The position numbers were made by a program, and so were the translations under genes. From NCBI RefSeq assembly GCF_900111615.1, contig NZ_FOHU01000014.1, forward strand, positions 16,207 to 80,206: a DNA stretch of 64,000 bases, given 5' to 3'. The notes under the pieces are model-generated. The model worked only from the letters and a program-made list of their open reading frames with translations, had not been told where the DNA came from and did not search any database. Shown here in pieces: positions 16,603 to 25,460 of the stretch; the first letter of the stretch is position 1, and each line of letters starts with the position of its first letter. The stretch is from Natronincola peptidivorans (lineage in GTDB: Bacteria; Bacillota; Clostridia; Peptostreptococcales; Natronincolaceae).

Positions 16603-17597
16603 GCTATATCCTCCGGCAGAGTTAGAGTTAAATTCATTGTATGAAATCCACTTGCAACTTCATGTTTGCAATTAGTTATCATAAATCTCCCCTCCATACC
16701 TGTTATTGGTTCTACTACATCAAATAGCCTTCCAGCTTTAAAAGATACATCTCCCATCAAATTCAATGCGTTAGTCTCATGAATCCTACTTAATCTTTTT
16801 AATAATACTTTAGCAGCTTGTCTGGCCTTTGCTGCATCTTCTTCATCTATTTTAAAAGTTTCTTCTAACAATCCATATTTAGAAACCATAGGGGTGTCTT
16901 GTTCTAGAGCAATTGTTTGATAGTTATCATTTTTTGACAAAATAATTTTCACTCTATTTCTCATTTCTTCAATTGACTGTGTCCTTTCTGCACCAATAGG
17001 ATTATCCAGGACATTGATGCGGGCTACATTTGAAGCTAATCTAAATCTCCCTAGAACAATCATATCTCTCATTTTTTCTATATAAATTTGTCCTGAACGC
17101 ATTTCCGCAAAAATTTTAATTCCTGATTGTCTTTCGTGCTGTTTAATAATATCTTGTATTATCTCTGCAGGTGATTTCTGAATATAGATTTTATTAATAA
17201 TTGTAGCCATTTCTGTTATATTGCCTATTGGTAGACCAAAATCATTCAGTATTTTTGAAATAGCTTGCCTTGCACTTAAATTATTGAACTGATAAACGCT
17301 TTTAGACTTGCCGAGGTACCAGGCATAATCATATGCTGTATATTCAATTGGAGATCTACCGCTTTGTTTATTTTTAACTACTATCCCTCTATTAACTTCA
17401 ATCTCATCTTTGTATATGATTATTAAATCTCCTACCTCTACTGGATTAGTTGGGATAAACCTGGCATCATTCCATATGATAGAAAAATCTATAACAGAAA
17501 CTAATGACATTGTTGAGTCCCATGAAAATTGATTTACAATTGGGGTTATGTCATATGTTTTAGATCCATCATTTTTAACTAGTTGTAATCTAAACAT
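16599..17597 (-). CDS. XkdQ-like baseplate hub protein
   Basis: A 332-residue protein like XkdQ/YqbQ, distantly related to the T4 gp27 and phage D proteins of the baseplate hub. Segments include VVKNKQSGRSPIEYTAYDYAWYLGKSKSVYQF-type sequence and FDVVEPITGMEGRFMITNCKH at the C-terminal side. It probably joins the tail tube to the baseplate. Its end overlaps the DUF2577 start by four bases. Confidence 0.85.
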   Translation of the reverse strand: MFRLQLVKNDGSKTYDITPIVNQFSWDSTMSLVSVIDFSIIWNDARFIPTNPVEVGDLIIIYKDEIEVNRGIVVKNKQSGRSPIEYTAYDYAWYLGKSKSVYQFNNLSARQAISKILNDFGLPIGNITEMATIINKIYIQKSPAEIIQDIIKQHERQSGIKIFAEMRSGQIYIEKMRDMIVLGRFRLASNVARINVLDNPIGAERTQSIEEMRNRVKIILSKNDNYQTIALEQDTPMVSKYGLLEETFKIDEEDAAKARQAAKVLLKRLSRIHETNALNLMGDVSFKAGRLFDVVEPITGMEGRFMITNCKHEVASGFHTMNLTLTLPEDIA

Positions 17598-17599
17598 GT

Positions 17600-18013
17600 C
17601 TATCCCACCCTTACAAAAGTAAACTCTTTCAAATGCAGTGTATAGTATATATCCCCATCTTTCTCTGTCTTATAAGTAAAATCATCAATTGTAACCGGCA
17701 TATTTATATCTGTTTCATCTTCTTTTGTTATAACAAGCCTTACTGGCACTCTTCTTTTACGCCATCTTTCAATTGTATTTACATATTCCATACCCCACAT
17801 ATCTCTATTAAGAATAAAAGGGTAATCTCTTATAGGGAAAAAAGAAGTTATTTCTATTGTTGCTAATCCTTTGTTTTGTATTAAATTGATTGATTGCCTT
17901 AATCCAACCACTTCTTGATTATTCCAAGGTTCTTTTACTTCATATTCTGCCGGAGTTACTGGCAATAATAGAACTTCCTCATTATTATTTATAGACAAAT
18001 ATACTTTAACCAT
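17600..18013 (-). CDS. XkdP-like protein lacking a LysM domain
   Basis: A 137-residue protein that matches the N-terminal domain of XkdP/YqbP (LPVTPAEYEVKEPWNNQEV, IRDYPFI, WRKRRVPVRLVITKEDET). PBSX-type XkdP usually continues into a LysM peptidoglycan-binding domain, and this protein stops before one. It probably links tape measure and hub. The start overlaps the tape-measure stop by eight bases. Confidence 0.75.
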   Translation of the reverse strand: MVKVYLSINNNEEVLLLPVTPAEYEVKEPWNNQEVVGLRQSINLIQNKGLATIEITSFFPIRDYPFILNRDMWGMEYVNTIERWRKRRVPVRLVITKEDETDINMPVTIDDFTYKTEKDGDIYYTLHLKEFTFVRVG

Positions 18014-19646
18014 ATACAGTACGCTCCAATCTCGGTAACAACTTGTCAGCTATTTGTTCACCAGTAAGATCACTACTAGATTTACCTAGTGCACTTGTGT
18101 TTTCTGATACTGCACCTGTGTTTTCATCCATTGCATTGGCGAGCATTTCTAAAGCTTCAGTATTGTCCTTAGACTGTTGTTGTTGCTTTCTTCTTCTAGA
18201 TTCCTCTATTTGTGCTATAGTATCATCAGAGTATCTTTTAACCTGTATCTCTCCAATATAGTCTGTTTTTTCCCACATAGGTTTTTCCATACTTGACATT
18301 CCACTTGAAAAATTAACGTTAATTTCTTCTTTACCAACAGCTCTAAGTACTGCATTAAGAGGTTTAGCTAGTTTTGATACAGCATTTTCACTCATTCCAA
18401 CAACATCATTCCACATTGAATGGAAAGAATATTTTATACTTTTACCCATGAAATCAAATGCACTGATAACTGTATTTGCCCCACCTATCATTTTATTCAT
18501 ACCACTTTCGGTATAGCTAGCTGCAGCATTCCAGGTTTCCATAAATTTAAGTTGTAACAAGTCTTTATTTTTTCTTAGTAGAGTTATGACTGTAATTAAA
18601 CCTAATATTGCAGTAATAACAAATCCTACAGGATTAGCAGCCATTGCAGCATTCAAACTCCAAGTTTGTACTGTAGCAGCTAAAGCATATAGTTTGTATG
18701 CAACTAACCCAGCTGCAAGAATTCCAATTACAGGTGATAGGTCTTTAGTTGTTTGATGTACAGTTTGCAAAGTATCTATAAACCTAGTTATCCCACCGCC
18801 TTCAACCCAATTGTTTATAGCAGAAGATACAGCATTGATTTTTGTTTCAATTGCAGGTAAGTGATCATTAAAAGCTCTTGCAAATTCCCCTTTAATTTTC
18901 ACTACTACACCACCCATAACCTCTTGCACATCACCTATGGCATTCTTTACCTGTACAATTTGACCTTCATCTGTTGCAGCTAGAGCAGCATTTACCCCTC
19001 CAACATTTTGTTGAAGAACTTGTGCCAATGTAGCAGCTTTTTCTTGTTCTGTACCATATTTTAATACCTGTTCCTGTGCATCTGTAAAAGAAATCCCTAC
19101 CCTGGATAAAGCTCCTGTCTGCCCATCCATTACTTTACCAACCATATTACCTATGTTCACCATATCTTGCTGTGTGGCATTTAGTCCTTTTTGCTGTGCA
19201 ACAAGATCTAACATACCTTCTGTTAAGGTTTCAACAGTGTTGGAAGTTACGTTAAATGTAGATAATTGTTGCATTCCTGCTAAAGTAACTTCATCACCAA
19301 CAACTCCTACTTTCTGCATCGTATTAGCATAATCTTTTAGACCTTCTACTTGTTCGCTAGTAGCCTTACCTGTTGCTTTAAATACTGCCTGCAACTTAAC
19401 TTCTGCTTGAGATTGCGCTTTGTATGCTTCTTCCATTTTATTAATTGCCATAACAGATCCAATAAGGGCCGCTCCAGCTGCAGCCACCCCTAACATACCT
19501 CTTCTAATTCCAAACCATGTTCTCTGGCCATCTCTGCGTAAATCTCGGGTATGTTTTTTATATGTTAATGTATTTTTATTAATTTTACTCATTGTTGGAG
19601 TGACTTGATCTCTTAGTGTCATACGTCTTTCAATTACTTTACTCAT
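18006..19646 (-). CDS. tail tape measure protein
   Basis: A 546-residue protein that sets tail length. The N-terminal 70 residues are basic (RRMTLRDQVTPTMSKINKNT), and the middle has hydrophobic helices (LGVAAAGAALIGSVMAI, LAAGLVAYKLYALAATV, NPVGFVITAILGLITVITLL). The C terminus is Gln and Glu rich. It follows the frameshifted tail chaperone genes with an ATGA overlap. At about 0.15 nm per residue it predicts a tail near 80 nm, short for a contractile phage. Confidence 0.88.
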   Translation of the reverse strand: MSKVIERRMTLRDQVTPTMSKINKNTLTYKKHTRDLRRDGQRTWFGIRRGMLGVAAAGAALIGSVMAINKMEEAYKAQSQAEVKLQAVFKATGKATSEQVEGLKDYANTMQKVGVVGDEVTLAGMQQLSTFNVTSNTVETLTEGMLDLVAQQKGLNATQQDMVNIGNMVGKVMDGQTGALSRVGISFTDAQEQVLKYGTEQEKAATLAQVLQQNVGGVNAALAATDEGQIVQVKNAIGDVQEVMGGVVVKIKGEFARAFNDHLPAIETKINAVSSAINNWVEGGGITRFIDTLQTVHQTTKDLSPVIGILAAGLVAYKLYALAATVQTWSLNAAMAANPVGFVITAILGLITVITLLRKNKDLLQLKFMETWNAAASYTESGMNKMIGGANTVISAFDFMGKSIKYSFHSMWNDVVGMSENAVSKLAKPLNAVLRAVGKEEINVNFSSGMSSMEKPMWEKTDYIGEIQVKRYSDDTIAQIEESRRRKQQQQSKDNTEALEMLANAMDENTGAVSENTSALGKSSSDLTGEQIADKLLPRLERTVYG

Positions 19647-20184
19647 TTACCACCCCACCTTTTTGCATCTTCCTCATGGTATAGAATCATACTTTGTTTC
19701 ATAAACTCTTTTTCAAACAAATCTAGTTTCAGTAAATTTTCTAAGCTGTGGCCTCTTTGAATGTAGTGATGAAGAAAGTATAACTCTCCATCACTACTAA
19801 TTAGTTTTTTACTTCTTTTCCTGCTCTTGAAACAACTGAACCATATCCCGCTAATTTCATAATTTCCGAAGCAATGGATGAAATCTCTCCAGGTAGAAAT
19901 ATTTTCTCTACAATATCCAAAGGCTCTACACAACCATATGCTTTCTGGAGTTCTACATCTTTCAGATTAGGCTCTTTTACACTATTGAATATTAAATAGG
20001 TATCTGCTCTTACAGCATCCCTTTCCCCTTCAGCTTGTGCTTCTAAAATTATAGATGTAGAAGGAGTCACTACCGCTATTTCAGCATCTAGTGACTCAAT
20101 ATATAAATCAACAACTTTAGCTTTTTTGTTCTTCAATTGTTCTTTCTGTGCTAACAATTCTTTAATAGTTAATTTCTTAGACAT
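19643..20184 (-). CDS. tail assembly chaperone, -1 frameshift product (gpGT-like)
   Basis: The long form made when ribosomes slip -1 at A AAA AAC just before the stop of the XkdN-like gene. Translation then continues for 53 codons (ISSDGELYFLHHYIQ to AKRWGGK) to 19643, giving about 180 residues. The longer open frame seen in the second frame upstream of the slip site is a shadow. As in lambda gpG/gpGT, the long and short forms together coat the tape measure before tube assembly. The stop overlaps the tape-measure start (ATGA). Confidence 0.85.
19763..19810 (-). promoter_or_regulatory. programmed -1 ribosomal frameshift signal
   Basis: On the minus strand the heptamer A AAA AAC (19810-19804) sits in the right frame directly before TAA. 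Six bases later a perfect nine-base stem GTAGTGATG / CATCACTAC (arms 19797-19789 and 19771-19763) could pause the ribosome. Heptamer, spacing, stem and gene position all match known tail-chaperone frameshift sites. Confidence 0.9.
19801..20184 (-). CDS. XkdN-like tail assembly chaperone, short form (gpG-like)
   Basis: A 127-residue XkdN-type tail chaperone (LTIKELLAQKEQLKNKKAK, KEPNLKDVELQKAYGC, PGEISSIASEIMKLAGYG). It lies between the tail tube gene and the tape measure, the standard position of tail chaperones. Most ribosomes should stop at TAA (19803-19801), and a minority should shift into the -1 frame. The ATG has an AGGAGGATT site. Confidence 0.88.
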   Translation of the reverse strand: MSKKLTIKELLAQKEQLKNKKAKVVDLYIESLDAEIAVVTPSTSIILEAQAEGERDAVRADTYLIFNSVKEPNLKDVELQKAYGCVEPLDIVEKIFLPGEISSIASEIMKLAGYGSVVSRAGKEVKN

Positions 20185-20195
20185 ATTTAATCCTC

Positions 20196-20618
20196 CTAAA
20201 TTGCATCAATTAAATCATAATCGCTATAGGCAAATGCTGTCTCTTGAGTCATTACTGTTTTTTGTTCAAACTTCAGTAAAGTAAATGAATCAAAAGTAAC
20301 GTCATATAAAGCTACTCTTTCAAATCCAAGTGCATCAGGATCTGCTAGTTTTCCTACAAATTTCATTCTAGGCACTTGACCTCTCTTTACAGCTTCTGCC
20401 ATTTTTCTAGCCACCCTACTATTTACTTTCTTAATCGTTAAGTTGCCAGTACCATTCCAGCCTATTTGTTTTTTATGTGTTGCTAGTGATCCTGCCATAT
20501 TTACATCTTCATAATCTATATTGACGATAGCCTCAAAAGCTTCTACTTCTGCCCAGATTTCATTGTCAACCCATAGGGTTCCGAAGGTACCATTTATAGT
20601 GTTTTTAACATCATACAT
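20196..20618 (-). CDS. tail tube protein (XkdM-like)
   Basis: A 140-residue protein of the DUF2001/XkdM family forming the rigid inner tube of contractile tails. Features include INGTFGTLWVDNEIWAEVEA at the start, HKKQIGWNGTGNLTIKKVNS in the middle and the QKTVMTQETAFAYSDYDLID end. It follows the sheath gene with the usual 13-base gap, and its start has AAGGGGTG. Confidence 0.9.
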   Translation of the reverse strand: MYDVKNTINGTFGTLWVDNEIWAEVEAFEAIVNIDYEDVNMAGSLATHKKQIGWNGTGNLTIKKVNSRVARKMAEAVKRGQVPRMKFVGKLADPDALGFERVALYDVTFDSFTLLKFEQKTVMTQETAFAYSDYDLIDAI

Positions 20619-20631
20619 TCAATATCACCCC

Positions 20632-21687
20632 TTACACTAATCTTATTGCCATAGTTAAATCTTCCATGGCATCAAGGAATTTAAAGTTTCCACTTAGAAT
20701 TACATTGGATTCAAAGGATTTTTCTTTAACATCTTGTTCGGACCATTCAGATGTATCTGTGCCTATACCTTCCCATGCATCTCTTTGAACTTCAATATCT
20801 ACTTCTACAAGGTTATCGTGTGAAGGATCTAAAACTGTACCCCTCAGACCTCTTAGATACGCATTTACAGCAGTTATAAATAATACTTGATTATCATAGC
20901 TGTTATTTACTTTTCCAACATACTCATTATTAAAGGTTGTAGAAATATCCTCCTGGATCAAATCCATTCCTTCTACAAGTTTAATTTTCTTGAAAAGTTT
21001 AGACTTAGCTACTGTAGTGGTAGTTAGACTGTTTACAGCACGTCCTATTTTTACTTTATCATCTTGCTTGATGAGGATTAACTTACCATCATCAATATCT
21101 TGATTAGGATCAGCTGATTCTGTAATGTCCTCTACCTCTGGTAACTCATAATAAGTTGCAGATCTATCAAGACCTAACCCCGCTAATATACCAGCAATTC
21201 TTGCAGTATACTGAGACGCTGAATAGGTGTTTTCTCCTACTTTGATACCTTCTGTAGTGAAGTTTACTATAGCCTCATGGTCCCCAGTATGGTTAGGTAG
21301 GACGGCCTTAAATGTTTTCTTAATACTCCTCATAGATTTAAGCCATGAAGCAACATCTGAAGCATCGCTACTAGCAATATTAGGAATAGCCAACGAGTTC
21401 CATCTCTTATTTTGGAGGATATTTAATTCATTATTGTAATTGGGATCTGTAGTATCTCCCCTCAAAACAATTACCCTAGAAGGTACCCCTAAAAATACAT
21501 CCTTAATATACTGTAGATTTTCCTCTGTCCAATCAGCAGGATCTACGTCTATTACTGTCCTATACTCATATAAATTTTCTGTCTGTGTGCTATCTCTTAA
21601 GATTAGGGCAACAATGCCCCTCTGGCTTCTTTGGATAGCAGATACCGCCAATGTCGAAAATTTAATATCTATTTCAGGTAAACCCAT
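20632..21687 (-). CDS. contractile tail sheath protein (XkdK-like)
   Basis: A 351-residue sheath protein. The N terminus GLPEIDIKFSTLAVSAIQRS and the ARIAGILAGLGLDRSATYYE segment are typical of XkdK-like sheaths, which wrap the tube and contract to drive DNA injection. This settles the phage as myovirus-like. The ATG at 21687 follows AAGGAGTTGATCC, so the upstream GTG-like start at 21696 is less likely. Confidence 0.92.
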   Translation of the reverse strand: MGLPEIDIKFSTLAVSAIQRSQRGIVALILRDSTQTENLYEYRTVIDVDPADWTEENLQYIKDVFLGVPSRVIVLRGDTTDPNYNNELNILQNKRWNSLAIPNIASSDASDVASWLKSMRSIKKTFKAVLPNHTGDHEAIVNFTTEGIKVGENTYSASQYTARIAGILAGLGLDRSATYYELPEVEDITESADPNQDIDDGKLILIKQDDKVKIGRAVNSLTTTTVAKSKLFKKIKLVEGMDLIQEDISTTFNNEYVGKVNNSYDNQVLFITAVNAYLRGLRGTVLDPSHDNLVEVDIEVQRDAWEGIGTDTSEWSEQDVKEKSFESNVILSGNFKFLDAMEDLTMAIRLV

Positions 21688-21700
21688 TCGGATCAACTCC

Positions 21701-22123
21701 TTATAATTTTTTAAACGCCTTATCTAGTTCCTTCTCTACTATTTTGGTGTACAGAGAATCTATTTCTCTTCCCGCTTTATCAAATATATACTTTCCAGGT
21801 GTATAGCCATTTTCGCTTCCATCTTTTCCTACGTTTCTATGGCCTTTTTCAATTAGATGGGCATGTGGAGCTATTTTATAAGAAGGAAACACACGAACAG
21901 TTAACTCCTTGTAACCGCTTTCGAACACCCTTCCTTTTTTTATGCTTTTGTAATAATTACCTGTTTTCTTATCTACAACTTGATTTGCCTTCTTTTTTAT
22001 TATTGCTCTTATTCTAGTTCCCACCCTATTCATCATTTTTTTTGATTCTCTAGGGAAGTTTTTTTCAAAATAGGATAGAGTTTCTCTAAATTCATCCATG
22101 CCTACATCTTCAATATCCAGCAT
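21701..22123 (-). CDS. HK97 gp10-like tail completion protein
   Basis: A 140-residue basic protein like HK97 gp10 / XkdJ-region proteins: an N-terminal helix (MDEFRETLSYFEKNFPRESK), then IIKKKANQVVDKKTGNYYKS and HAHLIEKGHRN. Such proteins sit at the head-tail joint or finish the tail. Position between head connector genes and the sheath gene supports this. The start overlaps the upstream gene by 14 bases. Confidence 0.7.
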   Translation of the reverse strand: MLDIEDVGMDEFRETLSYFEKNFPRESKKMMNRVGTRIRAIIKKKANQVVDKKTGNYYKSIKKGRVFESGYKELTVRVFPSYKIAPHAHLIEKGHRNVGKDGSENGYTPGKYIFDKAGREIDSLYTKIVEKELDKAFKKL

Positions 22124-22538
22124 TTAAGTTCAACTCCTCCATTTTTTCGTACTCATCTTCTTCATATGAAGAATCTGAATATGATAAGTCGAATGTGATC
22201 ATCAGAACTCCATCTATTACCTCTGATTGAATATCATCAACTATTTTTACAAATCTTTCTTCTACTTTTAACCCTAAATGGAAAAGAGTTTCTATATCCT
22301 GTTGAACTTCTAGCACTTCAATTTGATATTTATGGCGATTGGTAGGAAAAAAATATATTCTAACAGTTAATCTTCTTTCAAACATATACTGATAATCAGT
22401 CTTAGACAGATTATCAAACTTCACAAAAAAAGAAGGTCTATCAAAACCTTTTTTTACATCATTATCGTTTATTTCTATATTGAATTTATTTTTTAACTTT
22501 GTATTTATAGCCTTCATTATTCCTTGTAGTGTTAACAT
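22110..22538 (-). CDS. putative tail terminator protein
   Basis: A 142-residue protein with an N-terminal helix (LTLQGIMKAINTKLKN) and beta segments FFVKFDNLSK, RRLTVRIYFFPTNR and GVLMITFDLSYS. It fits the phage DUF6838-like tail terminator group, which caps the tail tube. I chose the ATG at 22538 overlapping the previous TGA. Confidence 0.65.
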   Translation of the reverse strand: MLTLQGIMKAINTKLKNKFNIEINDNDVKKGFDRPSFFVKFDNLSKTDYQYMFERRLTVRIYFFPTNRHKYQIEVLEVQQDIETLFHLGLKVEERFVKIVDDIQSEVIDGVLMITFDLSYSDSSYEEDEYEKMEELNLNAGY

Positions 22539-22882
22539 CACAACACCTGCTCTGCAAATATTTCATGAAATTCGTTTCTTTCATATGGATTTAAAATAAA
22601 ATTTATATCAAATCTCTTGTCTTTATATTTAAGCCACATTTCCCTAGAAATTTCTGGGAAAGCAGCATACCTAATTTTAATTTTGTGTGTTACGTTTGCA
22701 AATTTAGTGTCACCAGGAGTGTTTATAAGCTTACCAGTTTGAGGTACTATGCTAGCCCATACTTTTTTAATGGAATCATCTTTGTATACAGTTTGATTAA
22801 GCTCATTTGTTTCCTTGATTTTACCCCATATTTCTATTCTCTTATCCAGTACAGGTTGTTTATGCTTCACTTTCGTTTTCAC
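22538..22882 (-). CDS. head closure protein (SPP1 gp16-like)
   Basis: A 114-residue protein with the head-tail joining pattern: LDKRIEIWGKIKETNELNQT near the start, VWASIVPQTGKLI and a KYKDKRFDINFILNPYERNE-like end. In SPP1, gp16 closes the connector after DNA packaging. It overlaps the upstream connector gene by 23 bases, so a slightly later start (GTG at 22870) is possible. Confidence 0.75.
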   Translation of the reverse strand: MKTKVKHKQPVLDKRIEIWGKIKETNELNQTVYKDDSIKKVWASIVPQTGKLINTPGDTKFANVTHKIKIRYAAFPEISREMWLKYKDKRFDINFILNPYERNEFHEIFAEQVL

Positions 22883-23135
22883 AAGCCTTCACACCTTCCT
22901 GTAATTGAAGCATTAAAATATCAGTAGCAAAGTTTGTCTCGAAATATTCTAAGGAATTATTGATTGTATATCTACAATAATCAAAAAGTAATTGTTGAGG
23001 CAAATCTTCTTCTTCAAAATTAAGGGTAGTACCTGTCAGTCTTGACAGGTACTTTTTCCCTCTTTGTATTATTCCCTCTAAACCCATATCCGCATCATCA
23101 TCAATTCTTAGATAGTCTTTAATTTCTTGTATCAT
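22860..23135 (-). CDS. head-tail connector protein (gp6/gp15-like)
   Basis: A 91-residue all-helical protein matching the small phage connector family: IQEIKDYLRIDDDADMGLEG, then IIQRGKKYLSRLTG and LLFDYCRYTINNSLEYFE. It binds below the portal to make the channel through which DNA exits. The ATG follows GTAGGTGAGTAG. Confidence 0.8.
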   Translation of the reverse strand: MIQEIKDYLRIDDDADMGLEGIIQRGKKYLSRLTGTTLNFEEEDLPQQLLFDYCRYTINNSLEYFETNFATDILMLQLQEGVKACENESEA

Positions 23136-23143
23136 CTACTCAC

Positions 23144-23425
23144 CTACTTCTCATCTGACTTCTTTTTCTTTCCCTCTGCTCCTCCTGATTTCTTTTTATC
23201 CTTAGTACCCGCTTTCTCCTCTAGCTTTTCTTTTTCCACTTCATTTTCTGTTTTGTTAGGCTCCTCTGATCTTTTTTGCTCCTCTACCATTTTTTCAAGA
23301 AAAATACCAAGAGCGGTAGCGTTTATTTCCTCATACCGCTTTTCATTTATGGATATTTCCTTGCCTTTTGTGTATAGAACTTTGGTGGTTTTATCTCTAA
23401 ATGTTTTTAACACCTTCGCTTTCAT
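23144..23425 (-). CDS. Lys/Glu-rich small protein of the head module
   Basis: A 93-residue protein. The first 40 residues (KVLKTFRDKTTKVLYTKGKE) form a short beta-type domain often seen after the capsid gene. The last half is almost entirely Lys, Glu and Ser (EKAGTKDKKKSGGAEGKKK). It lies directly after the capsid gene. It may be a capsid accessory or head-completion factor. Confidence 0.6.
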   Translation of the reverse strand: MKAKVLKTFRDKTTKVLYTKGKEISINEKRYEEINATALGIFLEKMVEEQKRSEEPNKTENEVEKEKLEEKAGTKDKKKSGGAEGKKKKSDEK

Positions 23426-23436
23426 TACTTACCCTC

Positions 23437-24627
23437 CTATACTTCTGGAATTTCAACTTCCATATCAGAAATATCAAATACTAAGAAACCTTCATTGTCT
23501 AAAGGCTTCCCATTTGCATACTGTTTAGCAATGTAAGTTCTTTCATCTTCCAAAAACTTATAGTGATCTGAGTATTCTACTTTTTGAGTAGATCCAACTC
23601 CCATGAAATAATCCTTAGCCATACCAGCAATCATTTTATCTTCTACAACTGCTACTGATTGAACTACTTTAGCTGGAATTGGTAATACTCCATAAACATA
23701 AGTTTTATCAGCTGTTAAATAGGTTGTTTGTGGGAATATTTTTTTCCAATAAGTAATTGGATTTACTACCAAGAGCACACTTGAAACTGCTCTTTTGCCA
23801 CCTTTTGTTAATGGTGCCATAATCTTTGTTCCCAAGGTGCCTGGTTTTAAATCAGTCATTACTACAGCTGTTTTATCAGGATATACTCCATCTACAACAG
23901 CACCAACTAAATTTTTTATCATGCCTATTGGTTGATCTTTTCCCGTACCTGCAACAATAGCAAGTTCTAAAGCTATAGCTAGAGATTCAAATAAGATTTC
24001 TCTCACAAACCGATCTAACCATTGTGGCCCTAAATCTAACATAGCCTTAGCCACTGGTACAAATGCAGATAACTTATAGAGTTCTGTTTTTTCTTTCTTG
24101 AATGCCATTTCTAGCTTTTTGGTAATTGAAGCAGTAAGTATTCCCCACCATGCAGCCTCTACATCATTGTTTCTAGTAATCCATTCTGTTGTAGCTGTGG
24201 TATTTACAAAGTTAATCTCACTAAGTAATGGGTGATTCTGTCTTAGATCCTCAAATACTCTATCAAATATTGTGGCTGGCATCAATTTTTCAGTTCCAGC
24301 AAATCCTGCCCCACTAATAACCTCATTGTAGTATGCTTTTTCCTCGGTGGTTAATGGATTTAATCCTCTTTTAACCATTACAGCTTGATCATTTAGATCT
24401 TCATTCATCGATTGCTTAGCTTCTTGCAATATTCTAGCCTCGATACCTTTTGCAAGCTCAATTTGCACCTTAGCAAAGGCTTCACTATCTCCACTTTCAA
24501 TAGCATTTTTAATTTCTTCTTGTAATTCTAATTCACTTTTAACTATTAAATCTAGATTTTCCATTCCTTTTGATGCAAATAATTGTAAGTCTATACCTTT
24601 TTTAAAAAATTTATTTTTCTTCGTCAT
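23437..24627 (-). CDS. major capsid protein, HK97 family
   Basis: A 396-residue HK97-fold capsid protein. The N-terminal 110 residues are helical and charged (SELELQEEIKNAIESGDSE), consistent with a scaffolding delta domain removed by the protease encoded upstream. The capsid core starts near GFAGTEKLMPATIFDRVFED. It overlaps the protease stop by one base. The ATG has GGAGGTAGTG upstream. Confidence 0.93.
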   Translation of the reverse strand: MTKKNKFFKKGIDLQLFASKGMENLDLIVKSELELQEEIKNAIESGDSEAFAKVQIELAKGIEARILQEAKQSMNEDLNDQAVMVKRGLNPLTTEEKAYYNEVISGAGFAGTEKLMPATIFDRVFEDLRQNHPLLSEINFVNTTATTEWITRNNDVEAAWWGILTASITKKLEMAFKKEKTELYKLSAFVPVAKAMLDLGPQWLDRFVREILFESLAIALELAIVAGTGKDQPIGMIKNLVGAVVDGVYPDKTAVVMTDLKPGTLGTKIMAPLTKGGKRAVSSVLLVVNPITYWKKIFPQTTYLTADKTYVYGVLPIPAKVVQSVAVVEDKMIAGMAKDYFMGVGSTQKVEYSDHYKFLEDERTYIAKQYANGKPLDNEGFLVFDISDMEVEIPEV

Positions 24628-25355
24628 TATTCACTACCTCCTGAATTTTGTTTTTTAAAGGCATTAAAAAGAGTAGGTTTTTCATTACCTACTTTCTCTT
24701 TATCAACTGATATTTTTTTGTTGTACTTATTGAACAATGTTTCTTTGATACTGTTTTCTGGTGGATCCTCTTCCTTTTCTTCTTCCAATATTTTAGTGCA
24801 TAATCCAAATGCTAGGCATTCCTCTGCAGTTAAATAGGTTTCATCTGCTATTAGTTTTTCTAGTTCTTCCTCAGTCCCTGCAAACTTACTCATGTAACTG
24901 GCTTTAACAGAAGTATCAATTTTATCTAACTTATTAGCTTCTTCTCTCAGCTCATCAGCATTACCTAAAACTATAGTCCAGGCCTTATGAATCATCTGCA
25001 TACTGTTAGAAAACATATATACATTCTTACCTGCTGTAGCAATTATACTTGCTCCACTACCAGCCATAGCATCAACATAAACGTTTATGTCTCCATCATG
25101 TTGCTTAAGTAGATTACATATTGCTATAGACTCAAATACATCACCACCACCAGAGTTTATATGAACATTAATGCCTTTACCTTTTAACCCTTCAAGCTTT
25201 GTTCTTACACCTTTAGCTGATATGCAATCATCTTCGTCATCCCACCAATAAGCTTTTCTGATAGTGCCATATAGATATAATTCAGCTACTTGACTATCTA
25301 CTTCATTCTTAACTTCTAATCTAGTTTGAATTTTAGGTATTTCTATTTTGTCCAA
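24627..25355 (-). CDS. head maturation protease (ClpP-like)
   Basis: A 242-residue S14 ClpP-type prohead protease. The oxyanion and catalytic parts are visible: INSGGGDVFESIAICNLL, AGSGASIIATAG with the nucleophile Ser, MQMIHKAW with His, and DKIDTSVKASYMSKF. It trims the capsid delta domain. I chose the TTG at 25355 because GGGGGTGAGGAA lies seven bases upstream. An ATG at 25373 lacks a good site. Confidence 0.9.
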   Translation of the reverse strand: MDKIEIPKIQTRLEVKNEVDSQVAELYLYGTIRKAYWWDDEDDCISAKGVRTKLEGLKGKGINVHINSGGGDVFESIAICNLLKQHDGDINVYVDAMAGSGASIIATAGKNVYMFSNSMQMIHKAWTIVLGNADELREEANKLDKIDTSVKASYMSKFAGTEEELEKLIADETYLTAEECLAFGLCTKILEEEKEEDPPENSIKETLFNKYNKKISVDKEKVGNEKPTLFNAFKKQNSGGSE

Positions 25356-25369
25356 TTCCTCACCCCCTT

Positions 25370-25459
25370 TCATAAACTTCCATCTAGTGCAGCACTATAT
25401 CTAATTTTTTCATTCCCCCATTCTAAACATTCACAAATCATCTTTTTACCTTTTTCCAA
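25370..25459 (-). CDS. tiny ORF between portal and protease genes
   Basis: A 29-codon frame starting TTG after AAAGGAGC, overlapping the end of the protease's upstream region (protein starts MEKGKKMICECLEWGNEK). It fills exactly the gap between the portal stop and the protease. It has two Cys (CEC) and no known domain. It may be a real small phage gene or only leader sequence. Confidence 0.35.
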   Translation of the reverse strand: MEKGKKMICECLEWGNEKIRYSAALDGSL

Positions 25460-25460
25460 C

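Noticed and set aside
19643..19933. An independent gene in the second frame before the tape measure
   Set aside because: Only the part after 19804 looks like protein. The start of that frame overlaps XkdN out of frame and has no ribosome site. The frameshift explains it.
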